Part shown: positions 33,511 through 41,758 of the stretch, piece by piece
How the letters are laid out: the number at the start of each line of letters is the position of its first letter
How positions within the stretch are numbered: position 1 is the stretch's first letter
Translations under genes and position numbers: made by a program
Assembly: GCA_020444245.1 (NCBI GenBank)
Contig: JAHLLI010000002.1
Coordinates: 124,001-188,000, forward strand
Length of the DNA: 64,000 bases
Origin: Actinomycetales bacterium
GTDB lineage: Bacteria > Actinomycetota > Actinomycetes > Actinomycetales > Cellulomonadaceae
Direction of reading: 5' to 3'
The notes under the pieces: generated by a model
Database searches by the model: none
What the model was told of the DNA's origin: nothing
What the model saw: the letters and a program-made list of their open reading frames with translations, nothing else

Positions 33511-34362
33511 CTACGTCGTCGGCAGGGCGTACTCGAAGACGATCGCGGGCATCCCGAAGCCGCCCACGGGGCCGACGTTGTCGGTGTACCACGCGGGGTT
33601 CGGGGTGCCGGTGGCCGGGTCGCCGTCGAACACCCGCATGGTGATCGGGTTCCCGTCCCCCGTGATCCAGTAGCTGTAGTGGTGGGTCGCCGAGTACGGG
33701 CCCCAGTCGACGAACCGGTCGTTGATCTGCGTCTCGAGGTTCAGCGGGTTGAAGGCGGGGCCGTCGGCCCAGGTCGCCCAGCCGTCGTCGGAGATGTAGC
33801 CGGCGTCGGCCTGCCGCACCGGCCCGTTGTCCCAGGCGCCCTGCACCTGGATCCAGTAGATGTGACCGGGCTGGGTCACGAACGGCACGGTGTTGCCGGA
33901 AGCGAGGCTGAGCAGGTCCGTCCCGGCGGGGTCGTCCACCGCGTACCAGGCGTTGCTGACCGGGAAGTCCTGGCCGTGGCACACCGTGCGGAGGAACTCC
34001 CCGAGCGGGATGCCGAGCTGGGCGGCGTAGGTGGGCCCGGTCTCGGCGAAGTCCGCGAGGGCGCCGGGCAGGCAGTGCTCGCGCACGATCGTGTGCTGCA
34101 CCCAGGCGATGCACTGGCCCTGGTTGCGGAAGTCGATCCCGGTGAAGTCGGCCCAGCCGCCGTGCCGGCAGTCGGCCCTGGTGGTCGGGAAGCTCGAGGT
34201 GGCGGCGGCGCTCACGGGCGCCGCGCTCGCAGGCCCGGCGAGGCCGAGCCCGAGGGCGAGGCTCCCGAGCATCAGCCCGATCGCCGTGAGTGCTGTGGTC
34301 GTCCTGGCCCCGAGGCTCCGTCGCCGTCCGGCCGGGGCTTCGTGGTCGCGCATGAGTCTCAT
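33511..34362 (-). CDS. Secreted protein of unknown function
   Basis: A 283-residue exported protein. A long signal peptide with twin arginines (RRRSLGARTTTALTAIGLML) ends near LAGPASAA, so Tat export is possible. The mature N-terminus has CRHGGWADFTGIDFRNQGQC, a Cys-bounded motif seen in many actinobacterial secreted proteins. The ~150-residue rest is rich in Trp, Gly and Asp and probably beta-structured (FVDWGPYSATHHYSYWITG). No enzyme family is recognised. ATG 34362 has AAAGGGG upstream. Confidence 0.65.
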   Translation of the reverse strand: MRLMRDHEAPAGRRRSLGARTTTALTAIGLMLGSLALGLGLAGPASAAPVSAAATSSFPTTRADCRHGGWADFTGIDFRNQGQCIAWVQHTIVREHCLPGALADFAETGPTYAAQLGIPLGEFLRTVCHGQDFPVSNAWYAVDDPAGTDLLSLASGNTVPFVTQPGHIYWIQVQGAWDNGPVRQADAGYISDDGWATWADGPAFNPLNLETQINDRFVDWGPYSATHHYSYWITGDGNPITMRVFDGDPATGTPNPAWYTDNVGPVGGFGMPAIVFEYALPTT

Positions 34363-34452
34363 GACGCACCCCTTTCGACCCTTGCCAACGTACTCCGGGG
34401 TTCGGGGTCGGCCACGGGCGCCGAGGCTGCGACGGCTACGGCCGCGGCGCCC

Positions 34453-35211
34453 CTAACGCGCCGTGAAGGCCCCGTCGACCACCATGGCGTGCCCGTTGAC
34501 GAACGAGGCGCGGTCCGAGCAGAGCCAGACGGCGGCCTCGGCGATCTCCTCCGGGCGGCCCAGGCGTCCCATCGGCGCACTCGCGAGCAGCTCGGCGACC
34601 GCGGCGGGGTTGGTCTCGAGGAGCCGGTCGATCATCGAGGTCTGGATCGGGCCCGGGCACACCGAGTTCACGCGGATGCCCATCGAGGCGTACTCGAGGG
34701 CCGTGACCTTGGTGATCCCGTTGACCCCGAACTTCGACGCGCTGTACGACGGCAGCCCTTCCACACCGACGACCCCGGCGAACGACGCGGTGTTGACGAT
34801 GGCCCCACCGCCGCGGAAGAGCATGCGCGGGATCTCGTGCTTCATGCACAGCCACGTGCCCTTGAGATTGACGTCGATGAGGCGGTCCCACTCGTCTTCC
34901 TCGTACTCGGCCGTGAGTGCCATCGGGCCCTCGACGCCGGCGTTGTTGTGCGCGCAGTCGAGCCGGCCGAACGCGCTCACCGTCTTGTCCATCGCCGCCT
35001 CGACGTCGGCGGCGTCGGAGACGTCGCACTCGACGAAGACGGCGCTCCCACCGGTCTCCTCGATCATCGCGACGGTCTTCCCACCGCCCTCGGTGTCGTC
35101 GTCGACGACCACCACCCGTGCACCCTCGCGCGCGAACGCCAACGCAGAGGCCCGACCGATCCCTGCGGCAGCACCCGTGACGAGCGCCACCTTGCCTGCC
35201 ACCAGCCCCAT
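34453..35211 (-). CDS. Classical short-chain dehydrogenase/reductase
   Basis: A 252-residue SDR oxidoreductase. The cofactor motif TGAAAGIG starts at residue 12, the NNAG motif is at 89-92, and the catalytic residues are S143, Y156 and K160 (YSASK). The acidic residues VVVVDDDT after the second strand suggest NAD(H). The substrate is unknown; 3-oxoacyl, steroid and sugar-alcohol dehydrogenases share this sequence type. ATG 35211 has GGAGACGGGC upstream. Single gene, divergent from the DUF4389 gene. Confidence 0.88.
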   Translation of the reverse strand: MGLVAGKVALVTGAAAGIGRASALAFAREGARVVVVDDDTEGGGKTVAMIEETGGSAVFVECDVSDAADVEAAMDKTVSAFGRLDCAHNNAGVEGPMALTAEYEEDEWDRLIDVNLKGTWLCMKHEIPRMLFRGGGAIVNTASFAGVVGVEGLPSYSASKFGVNGITKVTALEYASMGIRVNSVCPGPIQTSMIDRLLETNPAAVAELLASAPMGRLGRPEEIAEAAVWLCSDRASFVNGHAMVVDGAFTAR

Positions 35212-35413
35212 GCCCGTCTCCTTCCGGGACTGCGGCCGCGCGATGAGTCGTTCCGGACGTGGGACGAGGCCACGCGGTCGACCGCACTCACGCTACGCCG
35301 AACGCGGCGGATGCGAATGTCGGGCCGAAGGGACCTTGTCCGAGCCCGGCCAGCGCGTTTCGGTGGACGGAACGGGCCGCCGACCCCACATCCTTCCCGT
35401 ATCGGAGACTCCG

Positions 35414-36094
35414 GTGGACACCACGCCCGACACCAACCCTGCCGACCCCCACGCCGACTACCCGGCTCGTCTGACCGTCGACTATCCCGAGACCCTCGAC
35501 CGGGTCAGCTCGTTCTTCCGACTGCTGTGGCTCATCCCGATCGCCGTCGTGTACGGCGCCCTGTCGGCGACAGCGACCTCGACCGCGACGGTGCTGAGCG
35601 ACACGGGTGAGGTGATCTCGCGGGTGTCACGCACCGGCGGTGGCATCGCCGGCGGGCTGTTCGTGGCCACCCTGCTGATGATCCTGTTCCGGCAGCGCTA
35701 CCCGCGCTGGTGGTTCGACTTCGCCCTGGGGTTCCAGCGCTTCGGCGCCCGGATCGGTGCCTACGCGGCGCTGCTCACCGACCGCTACCCGTCCACCGAG
35801 GACGAGCAGTCGGTCCACCTCGAGCTCGACTACCCGGACGTCCGACGGGACCTGCACCCCGCGCTGCCGCTGGTGAAGTGGTTCCTGGTGATCCCGCACG
35901 CCATCGTGCTCGTCTTCCTGGCCGTCGGGGCGGTGTTCGCGGTGATCGTCGCGTGGTTCGCGATCCTGTTCACCGGCCGCTACCCGCGCGGGCTGTTCGA
36001 CTACGTCGTCGGCGTCGGCCGCTGGGGTCTGCGCGTGACCGCGTACGCAACGCTGCTCATCACCGACCGGTACCCGCCGTTCAGCCTGTCCTGA
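35414..36094 (+). CDS. DUF4389-family membrane protein
   Basis: A 226-residue protein. Four transmembrane helices (~35-60, ~75-95, ~145-180) frame repeated RYPRWWFDFALGFQRFG and RYPRGLFDYVVGVGRWG units, the diagnostic repeat of DUF4389. ITDRYPPFSLS ends the protein, as in the family. Its function is unknown. The GTG start at 35414 is supported by reading frame and a nearby GGAGACTCC. An in-frame start further upstream would have little codon support. Confidence 0.85.
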   Translation: MDTTPDTNPADPHADYPARLTVDYPETLDRVSSFFRLLWLIPIAVVYGALSATATSTATVLSDTGEVISRVSRTGGGIAGGLFVATLLMILFRQRYPRWWFDFALGFQRFGARIGAYAALLTDRYPSTEDEQSVHLELDYPDVRRDLHPALPLVKWFLVIPHAIVLVFLAVGAVFAVIVAWFAILFTGRYPRGLFDYVVGVGRWGLRVTAYATLLITDRYPPFSLS

Positions 36095-36155
36095 CTCGGG
36101 CGCCCGGGCGGGGCGGCCTCCGAGCCCGTCCGCGGCGGACGCTCACGAAGGAGTG

Positions 36156-37343
36156 ATGACGACGACCGCGACGGTGGGGCGGCGCCACGCGCGCTCGCGG
36201 AGCCGCATGGCGGCGGTGGCAGCGGCGCTCGCAACGGTGGCGGCCCTCGCGGCGTGCGGCGGTGAGCCGGACCCGACGCCGGAGGAGCTCGCCGCGGTCG
36301 AGTACGCACCCGGCGACGACGTGGAGGGCTGGCAGGTCTCCACCCCCGAGGCCCAGGGCCTGGACCCCGACCTGGTCGCGGAGGTCTATTGGCGCGCCGC
36401 GCACCTGGAGTCGATCTACAGCCTCCTGGTGATCAAGAACGGCTATCTCGTCGCGGAGAAGTACTTCCACGTCGGCGGCCCGTACCAGAAGACGAACGTC
36501 CAGTCGGTGACCAAGAGCTACACGGGGACGCTGGTCGGCATCGCGCTGGAGGACGGCTGCCTGTCGAGCCTCGACGAGCCGATGATGACCTACTTCCCCG
36601 AGCTCGAGGCGCGCCTGGACGACCCCCGCAAGGACCAGATCACCGTGCGTGACCTGCTCCAGATGCGTGCGGGCTACCCGTGGCTCGAGTCGTCCGCGGA
36701 GGGCAAGGAGCTGCTGTACCACGGGTTCGAGCCGGCCAACCTCGTCGACGTCCCGCTCAAGCGTGACCCGGGGTCGGGCTGGGACTACTCGAACCTGTCC
36801 TCCCACCTGCTCGCGATCATCCTCGCTCGGGCCTGCGCGACCGACGAGGCGTCGCACGACCTGATGGACTTCGCCACCGAGCACCTCTTCGACCCGTTGG
36901 GCACCACCCCCGGTCGTTGGCAGGTCGACTGGGACGGCTACCGGCTCGGCTACACCGAGCTGTTCGTCTCGGCGCGGGACATGGCGCGCCTGGGGCAGAC
37001 GTACCTGGACGGTGGGGTCTACGACGGTCAGCAGGTAGTACCCGCTGCCTGGGTGGACGAGTCCTGGCAGAAGTACACGGAGAGCGCCTGGTACTACAAG
37101 GTCGGGCCCAACTGGCACTCGAACTACGGGTACCAGTGGTGGCTCATCGACGCCGGGCCCTACACCTACGACCTGGCCTGGGGTCACGGCGGGCAGCAGA
37201 TCGCCGTCCTACCCGAGCAGGACCTGGTCGTCGTGGTCACCGCCGACCCGCTCTACGGCCAGTTCGGCGACGGGCCGTGGGCGCTGGAGAAGTCCAACCT
37301 CAACCTGGTCGCCAACTTCATCGCCGGCATCCCGGAGACCTGA
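36156..37343 (+). CDS. Lipoprotein class-C beta-lactamase-like serine hydrolase
   Basis: A 395-residue predicted lipoprotein. The N-terminus RSRMAAVAAALATVAALAACGG carries a lipobox with Cys near residue 36. The active-site SxxK is S117-K120 (SVTKSYTG), the second motif YSN is 211-213 and the third, HGG, is 344-346. This is the serine beta-lactamase/esterase superfamily (class C type). Most environmental members are esterases or peptidases rather than antibiotic-hydrolysing enzymes, so resistance should not be inferred. AAGGAG lies close to ATG 36156, with GTG 36153 an alternative. Confidence 0.85.
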   Translation: MTTTATVGRRHARSRSRMAAVAAALATVAALAACGGEPDPTPEELAAVEYAPGDDVEGWQVSTPEAQGLDPDLVAEVYWRAAHLESIYSLLVIKNGYLVAEKYFHVGGPYQKTNVQSVTKSYTGTLVGIALEDGCLSSLDEPMMTYFPELEARLDDPRKDQITVRDLLQMRAGYPWLESSAEGKELLYHGFEPANLVDVPLKRDPGSGWDYSNLSSHLLAIILARACATDEASHDLMDFATEHLFDPLGTTPGRWQVDWDGYRLGYTELFVSARDMARLGQTYLDGGVYDGQQVVPAAWVDESWQKYTESAWYYKVGPNWHSNYGYQWWLIDAGPYTYDLAWGHGGQQIAVLPEQDLVVVVTADPLYGQFGDGPWALEKSNLNLVANFIAGIPET

Positions 37344-37386
37344 CGAGCCGGCGCGGACACCGTCGTCCACGACCCACGGAGGAGCC

Positions 37387-38129
37387 ATGAGCAGCCGAGC
37401 CGCGACGAGCCGAGAGACGCGAGCCACCTCCCGCCAGGATCGGCCTGGCATCCGTGCGGAGCGCCCGACCGCCGTGGCGGTCGGCGTGCTGTACATCGTC
37501 GCCACGGTCGCCGGCGTCGCCGCGGGGTGTTCGGAGCGCCCACCGAGCCCGTGGCCATGGCGGCCGACCGCGGGTCGGTTCTCGCCAGCGCGCTCGCCGT
37601 GACCGTGATGGCGCTCGCGGTGATCGGCGTCGCGGTGATGCTCTACCCGGTCGTGTTGCGTGACGCCTCGACGACCCTGCGCCGAGGCATGGCCACCGGG
37701 TACCTGGCGTCCCGGGTCGCCGAGGGCACGCTGTTCCTCGTGGGCGTCGTCGTGGTGCTCGCGATGCTCGCGCTCGGCGAGGACGCCGCGTCGGCTCCCG
37801 GCAGCGGGGCCGTCGGGACCGCGCTCCAGGCGGTCGACGAGTACTCGGTGATCCTCGGGCAGACGGCGTTCGGCGTCGGCGCGCTGCTGGTCTACTGGCT
37901 GCTGTACGTCTCCGGCCGGATCCCCGCGTGGTTGGCCCTGTGGGGGCTGATCGCTGCGCCGCTGTTCCTGGTGTCCGGCGCGACACTGCCGTTCACGCAC
38001 GACTCCAGCTCCACCGTCTCCTCCGTGCTCTACGCGCCGCTGGCGGTGCAGGAGATGGTGATGGCGGTGTGGTTGATCGTACGGGGGTTCCGGCCCGATG
38101 CAGAGGCGGTGTCGCCGCGGGCGACGTGA
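37387..38129 (+). pseudogene. DUF4386-family membrane protein, single-base frameshift
   Basis: The frame starting ATG 37387 (…VGVLYIVATVAGVAAG) runs out of family likeness after codon ~48 and stops at 37602. The family sequence resumes in another frame as VFGAPTEPVAMAAD and continues through ~five transmembrane helices to 38129. Adding one G in the GGGG run at ~37525-37528 restores a continuous ~247-residue DUF4386 protein. DUF4386 proteins are polytopic membrane proteins of unknown role. It is either a recent pseudogene or a homopolymer sequencing error; the rest of the reading frame is undamaged. Confidence 0.75.
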
Positions 38130-38186
38130 CGGGCGCGGCGCGGTCGCGCCGTCGTGGGAAGGAAGGTGCTGACCCGTGGGCAGGGG

Positions 38187-38837
38187 TCAGCCGAGTCCGT
38201 CGTCCGGATCGGTCCAGCCCTGGACGAGGGTGTCCCCGGCGGCTCGGGTCTCCTCGACGAGCCGGGCGAGCATGGCGGCGGCGGTGGTCGAGCCGAGCAG
38301 GGCCTGCTGGTCCAGCGGCCCGATCGGCGCGATGCCGGCCAGCTGCCACAGCCGGATGTCCGGGTCCTCGGCGAGCTCGATGTCCGGGGGCCAGCGCGGC
38401 TCGGCGAACTCGATGACCTGGGTGAGGGTCTCGCGAACCACGTGCTCGGCGTCCGCCAGGGCGGCCGGGTCGACGGTCTCCGCGGTCAGGGGCGCGAGCT
38501 CTCGCAGCTGCGCCCGCGGGTACGGGTCGTCGGCGAGCCACTCGACCACCTCGACCCGTGCGCCGCCGCGCGCGACGAGCTGGATCGAGTCCTCCCCGAT
38601 CTGCACGCTCTCGATGGTCGCCACCGTGCCCAGGGGGAAGCGCACGTCGCCACCGCCTACCTCCGACCCGCGCTCGATCAGCACGACGCCGAACTCGCTG
38701 GGGCTCTGGCCCAGCACGGTGGACAGCATCTCGACGTACCGCGGCTCGAACACCCGCAGCGGCAGCGGCATCCCCGGGAACAGCACCGAGCCAAGCGGGA
38801 ACATCGGCAGCTCGCGGGTGGGCGTCGGGGACGGCAT
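38187..38837 (-). CDS. LON-substrate-binding-domain protein
   Basis: A 216-residue protein with PMFPLGSVLFPGMPLPLRVF followed by EPRY, the start signature of the Lon N-terminal substrate-binding domain (PUA-like). No AAA or protease domain follows, so it is one of the stand-alone LON-domain proteins common in bacteria. Its role is unknown; a chaperone- or adaptor-like function is often proposed. The C-terminal half is helical. It is convergent with the DUF4386 gene. ATG 38837. Confidence 0.88.
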   Translation of the reverse strand: MPSPTPTRELPMFPLGSVLFPGMPLPLRVFEPRYVEMLSTVLGQSPSEFGVVLIERGSEVGGGDVRFPLGTVATIESVQIGEDSIQLVARGGARVEVVEWLADDPYPRAQLRELAPLTAETVDPAALADAEHVVRETLTQVIEFAEPRWPPDIELAEDPDIRLWQLAGIAPIGPLDQQALLGSTTAAAMLARLVEETRAAGDTLVQGWTDPDDGLG

Positions 38838-38972
38838 GACGTCATGGTGCCTCAGGGGCGGGTGGGGTGCGCGGGCTGCCGGGCGGGCACGGCACCGTGG
38901 CGGCGGCCCGACCTTGACACCGGATCGCGCCCGAGAGCAGCGTAGGCAGCCTGCTACGGAAGCGGGGCGGCC

Positions 38973-39224
38973 ATGCCGATCACGATCACCGCAGGTCCCG
39001 ACGACTACCCGCCGATCTACAGCGTGCGGGCGACGGGTGACGTCACGGCCGATGAGCTGGGCGACTTCGTCCGCGAGCACACCCCGGACAGCCGGCTGCG
39101 CCTGGTCCTCGACGCGACGGCCGTGACGGAGGCCGAAGCCATCGAGGCGGTCGGCCCGCTGGTGGTCTCGTTGGAGACCGAGGCGCACGGTGGGTACGCG
39201 GGGCCGGCGACGGCGACGACCTAG
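38973..39224 (+). CDS. Small hypothetical protein
   Basis: An 83-residue protein of unknown family. The pattern IYSVRATGDVTADELGDFVR, LRLVLDATAVTEAEAIEAV vaguely resembles a short STAS/SpoIIAA-like alternation of strands and helices, but no motif is decisive. ATG 38973 follows an AGCGGGG stretch. Its stop lies 3 bases before the ATG of the membrane-protein gene, so the pair is probably co-transcribed and coupled. Confidence 0.5.
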   Translation: MPITITAGPDDYPPIYSVRATGDVTADELGDFVREHTPDSRLRLVLDATAVTEAEAIEAVGPLVVSLETEAHGGYAGPATATT

Positions 39225-39227
39225 CGG

Positions 39228-40301
39228 ATGCGGACCCTCGGGCGGGTGCGGCGCACCCTCGTGGCGGCCTGGCGTGCGGGTCTGTCCGCGTGGCGCGGCA
39301 CGCCGGAGAAGGACGCTCCGGACGACGGGCCGGCACAGGACGCCGGCAAGGAGTCGGCGCAGTCGGCCGACAACCCCTTCGCCCACCGCGAGCGTCAGAT
39401 CACCGGTGCCCTGACGTGGCTCGTCGGCGCCCTCGGTGCGGTCGCGTCGGTGATGCTCGCCGGATCCCAGCTGAGCGCTCTCGGTGGACTGAGCCCCGAG
39501 GACGACCCCCGACGCCTCGCCATCGCAGGGGCCTCGGCCACGGCCGCGATCGTGCTCACGCTCGCGGCCGTGGCCATGCTCACCTGGATCAAGATGCCCC
39601 CCGCGCTCGGCAACCTGGACCGGCTCCGGGACATCGGTCGCGAGCCGCACGGCGAGGCGGTGCTGCGAGCCGCGCGCACCGACACCAGCTACAACCGCGG
39701 CACGGGCGGTGTGGTCCAGCTCCTGGACGAGCTCGGGCGCGTCCGGAGCCTCTACTACGGCGCGAAGGCCGAGCTCCTCGCGGCCGAGCTGGACGCGGCT
39801 GCCGGAGGTCGGCCGAAGGACCCCGCGGTCGTGGCGCTGCGGCGCAAGGTCGAGCTGCTGGGCGCGCGCAACGCCGACCTGCGGGTCGGGGCTGTTCTGC
39901 TGGCCCAGCTCGACGCCCAGCTGAGGCTGCGGCGGAGGACGGTGCGCGGCGGCTGGGTGGTGGTGATCCTCGCGCTGCTCGCCGCGCTGGGCCTCGTCGT
40001 CTTCAGCTGGGCGGCGAACCCTCCCGAGCCGCAGGCCGAGACCGACGCCATCACCACCCGGCCGGTCGCCGCACGGCTCCTGCTGGCGTCCGACGACGCG
40101 GTGTGGGCCGACCGGCTCGGCGACGCGTGCGCGGAGCAGGCGCGAGCGGATGGCATCCCCGTGGTCGCCCTCGCCTCGACCGAGGACTCGGTGACCGTCG
40201 TGACGGTGCCGAGCGCGGCGTGCCCGGACCCGGTGCGGGTCGTGGCGCCCGTCGACGAGGCGACGGTCGTGCCTGACGCGGGGGCCCTGGGTGGGGGATG
40301 A
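39228..40301 (+). CDS. Hypothetical membrane protein with cytoplasmic coiled region
   Basis: A 357-residue protein of unrecognised family. Transmembrane helices are at ~58-82, ~98-116 and ~238-258. Between the second and third helices is a ~115-residue charged, helical stretch (QLLDELGRVRSLYYGAKAEL, ALRRKVELLGARNADLRV) likely to form a coiled coil in the cytoplasm. A ~95-residue extracytoplasmic C-terminal domain with two Cys (DACAEQ, AACPDP) follows. The protein may be an envelope sensor or scaffold; no evidence fixes this. Confidence 0.65.
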   Translation: MRTLGRVRRTLVAAWRAGLSAWRGTPEKDAPDDGPAQDAGKESAQSADNPFAHRERQITGALTWLVGALGAVASVMLAGSQLSALGGLSPEDDPRRLAIAGASATAAIVLTLAAVAMLTWIKMPPALGNLDRLRDIGREPHGEAVLRAARTDTSYNRGTGGVVQLLDELGRVRSLYYGAKAELLAAELDAAAGGRPKDPAVVALRRKVELLGARNADLRVGAVLLAQLDAQLRLRRRTVRGGWVVVILALLAALGLVVFSWAANPPEPQAETDAITTRPVAARLLLASDDAVWADRLGDACAEQARADGIPVVALASTEDSVTVVTVPSAACPDPVRVVAPVDEATVVPDAGALGGG

Positions 40302-40448
40302 CATGACGCGGCCGACGGCTGGTTCGCGCGGGGCTCTGGGAGGCTGGTCGTCGTGAGCCGGCGACGAGGCGTGCGCCCTCCCGGGCGAACGTCGGAAGCG
40401 GGCGTCCGGGCGTTCCGGCGACCCGAGCGGACCGACCGGATCGCGTAG

Positions 40449-41600
40449 CTAGCTCTTCTCCTCCGGCCCGAGCACGTGGGCGACCAGCGCCAGCACCGCG
40501 GCGCCGCGGCACCACTCGGAGTCGTCGCCTGACGTGGTGACGAGCTCGATGGGCGTCGCGCGCGGGTTGCGATGCTCGGCGATGCCCGCCTGGATGGCGG
40601 GGCCTGCGACGCTCGCCAGGCGGACGCCCTCGCCGCCGAGGATCACTGCCTGGGGCATGGTCAGGTTCGCGACCGCCGCGACCAGCTGTCCCAGACCGCG
40701 GCCCGCCCCGTCGACCACCGACCTTGCGGACGGTTCGCCGTGCTCGGCGAGGGTCAAGGCCTCGTCGTAGCCGATCTCCCGCCCGAGGGCGCCGCTGAGC
40801 GCTGCGCTCACCCCGGCGCTGGCGAGCACGGTCTGGGCGCAGCCGCGGTGGCCCTCGGCGCACAGCGGCCCGAAGGGGTCGAGGAGCCAGTGACCCACGA
40901 GCCCGAGCCCCGAGTCCTCGCTCTCGACGACCTCCCCGCCGGCGACCAGGCCGTACCCGACCCCGGCGCCCACGGTGATCACCGCGAAGCGGTCCAGGTT
41001 GCGTCCACCGCCGAACCAGCGCTCGTACTCGGTGAACGCGGTCACGTCGTTGGCGACCAGGACGGGCAGTCCCGTCTCGGCCTCGAGGGCCGCGGCGAGA
41101 TCGACGTCCGGCCAGCCGAGGAAGGGAGCGCTGATCACGGTTCCGCCCGACCCGACCAGTCCGCCGATCCCGACACCGACGGCCGTGATCGCGGGCGCGC
41201 TGGCCGCGAGGGTGGTGATGAGGCGCGCGACGGTGGCGATGACCGCGGGCGGTTCGCGGCCGTCGAGGTCGGCGCGTTCGGAGCGAACGACGTTGGCGCG
41301 CAGGTCGGTGATGACGCCCAGGGCGTGGTCACCGGTGAGCTTGATGCCGATGAAGTGCCGCGAGGTGGGCACGACGTCCAGCAGTCGCGACGGCCGGCCG
41401 ACCTGGCCGCTGACCAGCTCGCCGACCTCGACCAGCAGGCCGGTCTCCAGCAGCGGCTGGGTCAGGCGGGTGAGGGTGCCCGCGGACAGGTGGAGGCGCC
41501 GCGCGATGTCCGCGCGTGAGATGGGGCCGTTGATGAGCACCTGGACGGCGACGTCGAGGGCGGTCCCCTCGGACACCCAGCGCGGTGTCGACAGCCTCAT
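40449..41600 (-). CDS. ROK-family transcriptional regulator of the GH15/GH66 operon
   Basis: A 383-residue repressor-type ROK protein. An N-terminal winged helix (LINGPISRADIARRLHLSAG) is followed by a sugar-kinase-like domain with FIGIKLTGDHALGVITDLRA, VGVGIGGLVG and LVANDVTAFTEYERWFGG. The zinc-binding segment is CAEGHRGCAQ, one Cys short of the usual CxCGxxGC motif. It is divergent from the sugar ABC operon and presumably senses its imported sugar. ATG 41600 has GGGAGG upstream. A palindrome just upstream is a candidate operator. Confidence 0.9.
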   Translation of the reverse strand: MRLSTPRWVSEGTALDVAVQVLINGPISRADIARRLHLSAGTLTRLTQPLLETGLLVEVGELVSGQVGRPSRLLDVVPTSRHFIGIKLTGDHALGVITDLRANVVRSERADLDGREPPAVIATVARLITTLAASAPAITAVGVGIGGLVGSGGTVISAPFLGWPDVDLAAALEAETGLPVLVANDVTAFTEYERWFGGGRNLDRFAVITVGAGVGYGLVAGGEVVESEDSGLGLVGHWLLDPFGPLCAEGHRGCAQTVLASAGVSAALSGALGREIGYDEALTLAEHGEPSARSVVDGAGRGLGQLVAAVANLTMPQAVILGGEGVRLASVAGPAIQAGIAEHRNPRATPIELVTTSGDDSEWCRGAAVLALVAHVLGPEEKS

Positions 41601-41616
41601 CGACGTGGCCTCCCGG

Positions 41617-41632
41617 CACGATTTGTTTCGTG
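41617..41632. promoter_or_regulatory. Candidate ROK operator palindrome
   Basis: CACGA (41617-41621) and TCGTG (41628-41632) flank TTTGTT, a 16-bp inverted repeat 16 bases upstream of the ROK start codon. The A+T-rich centre resembles ROK operators. The assignment is by position and symmetry. Confidence 0.4.
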
Positions 41633-41674
41633 ACGGAATCATAGCGGCCTCCAGGGAGGGTTCGCACCCATCCC

Positions 41675-41703
41675 TTGACGGCCTAATACTTTCGCGATAC
41701 AAC
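41675..41703 (+). promoter_or_regulatory. Promoter of the ABC-GH15-GH66 operon
   Basis: TTGACG (41675-41680) and TACAAC (41698-41703) are separated by 17 bases, a good vegetative promoter match. The start site would be near 41710, leaving a ~50-base leader that ends in the AGGAGGAGCT ribosome-binding site of the binding-protein gene. Confidence 0.55.
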
Positions 41704-41758
41704 TAATCCACCCCACCGCGGCGACACGCTCGTCGGACAACGGAGTTCAGGAGGAGCT

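Noticed and set aside
36156-37343. Beta-lactam resistance gene
   Set aside because: The three motifs place it in the serine hydrolase superfamily, where most such lipoproteins are esterases or peptidases. No regulator or resistance context is present.
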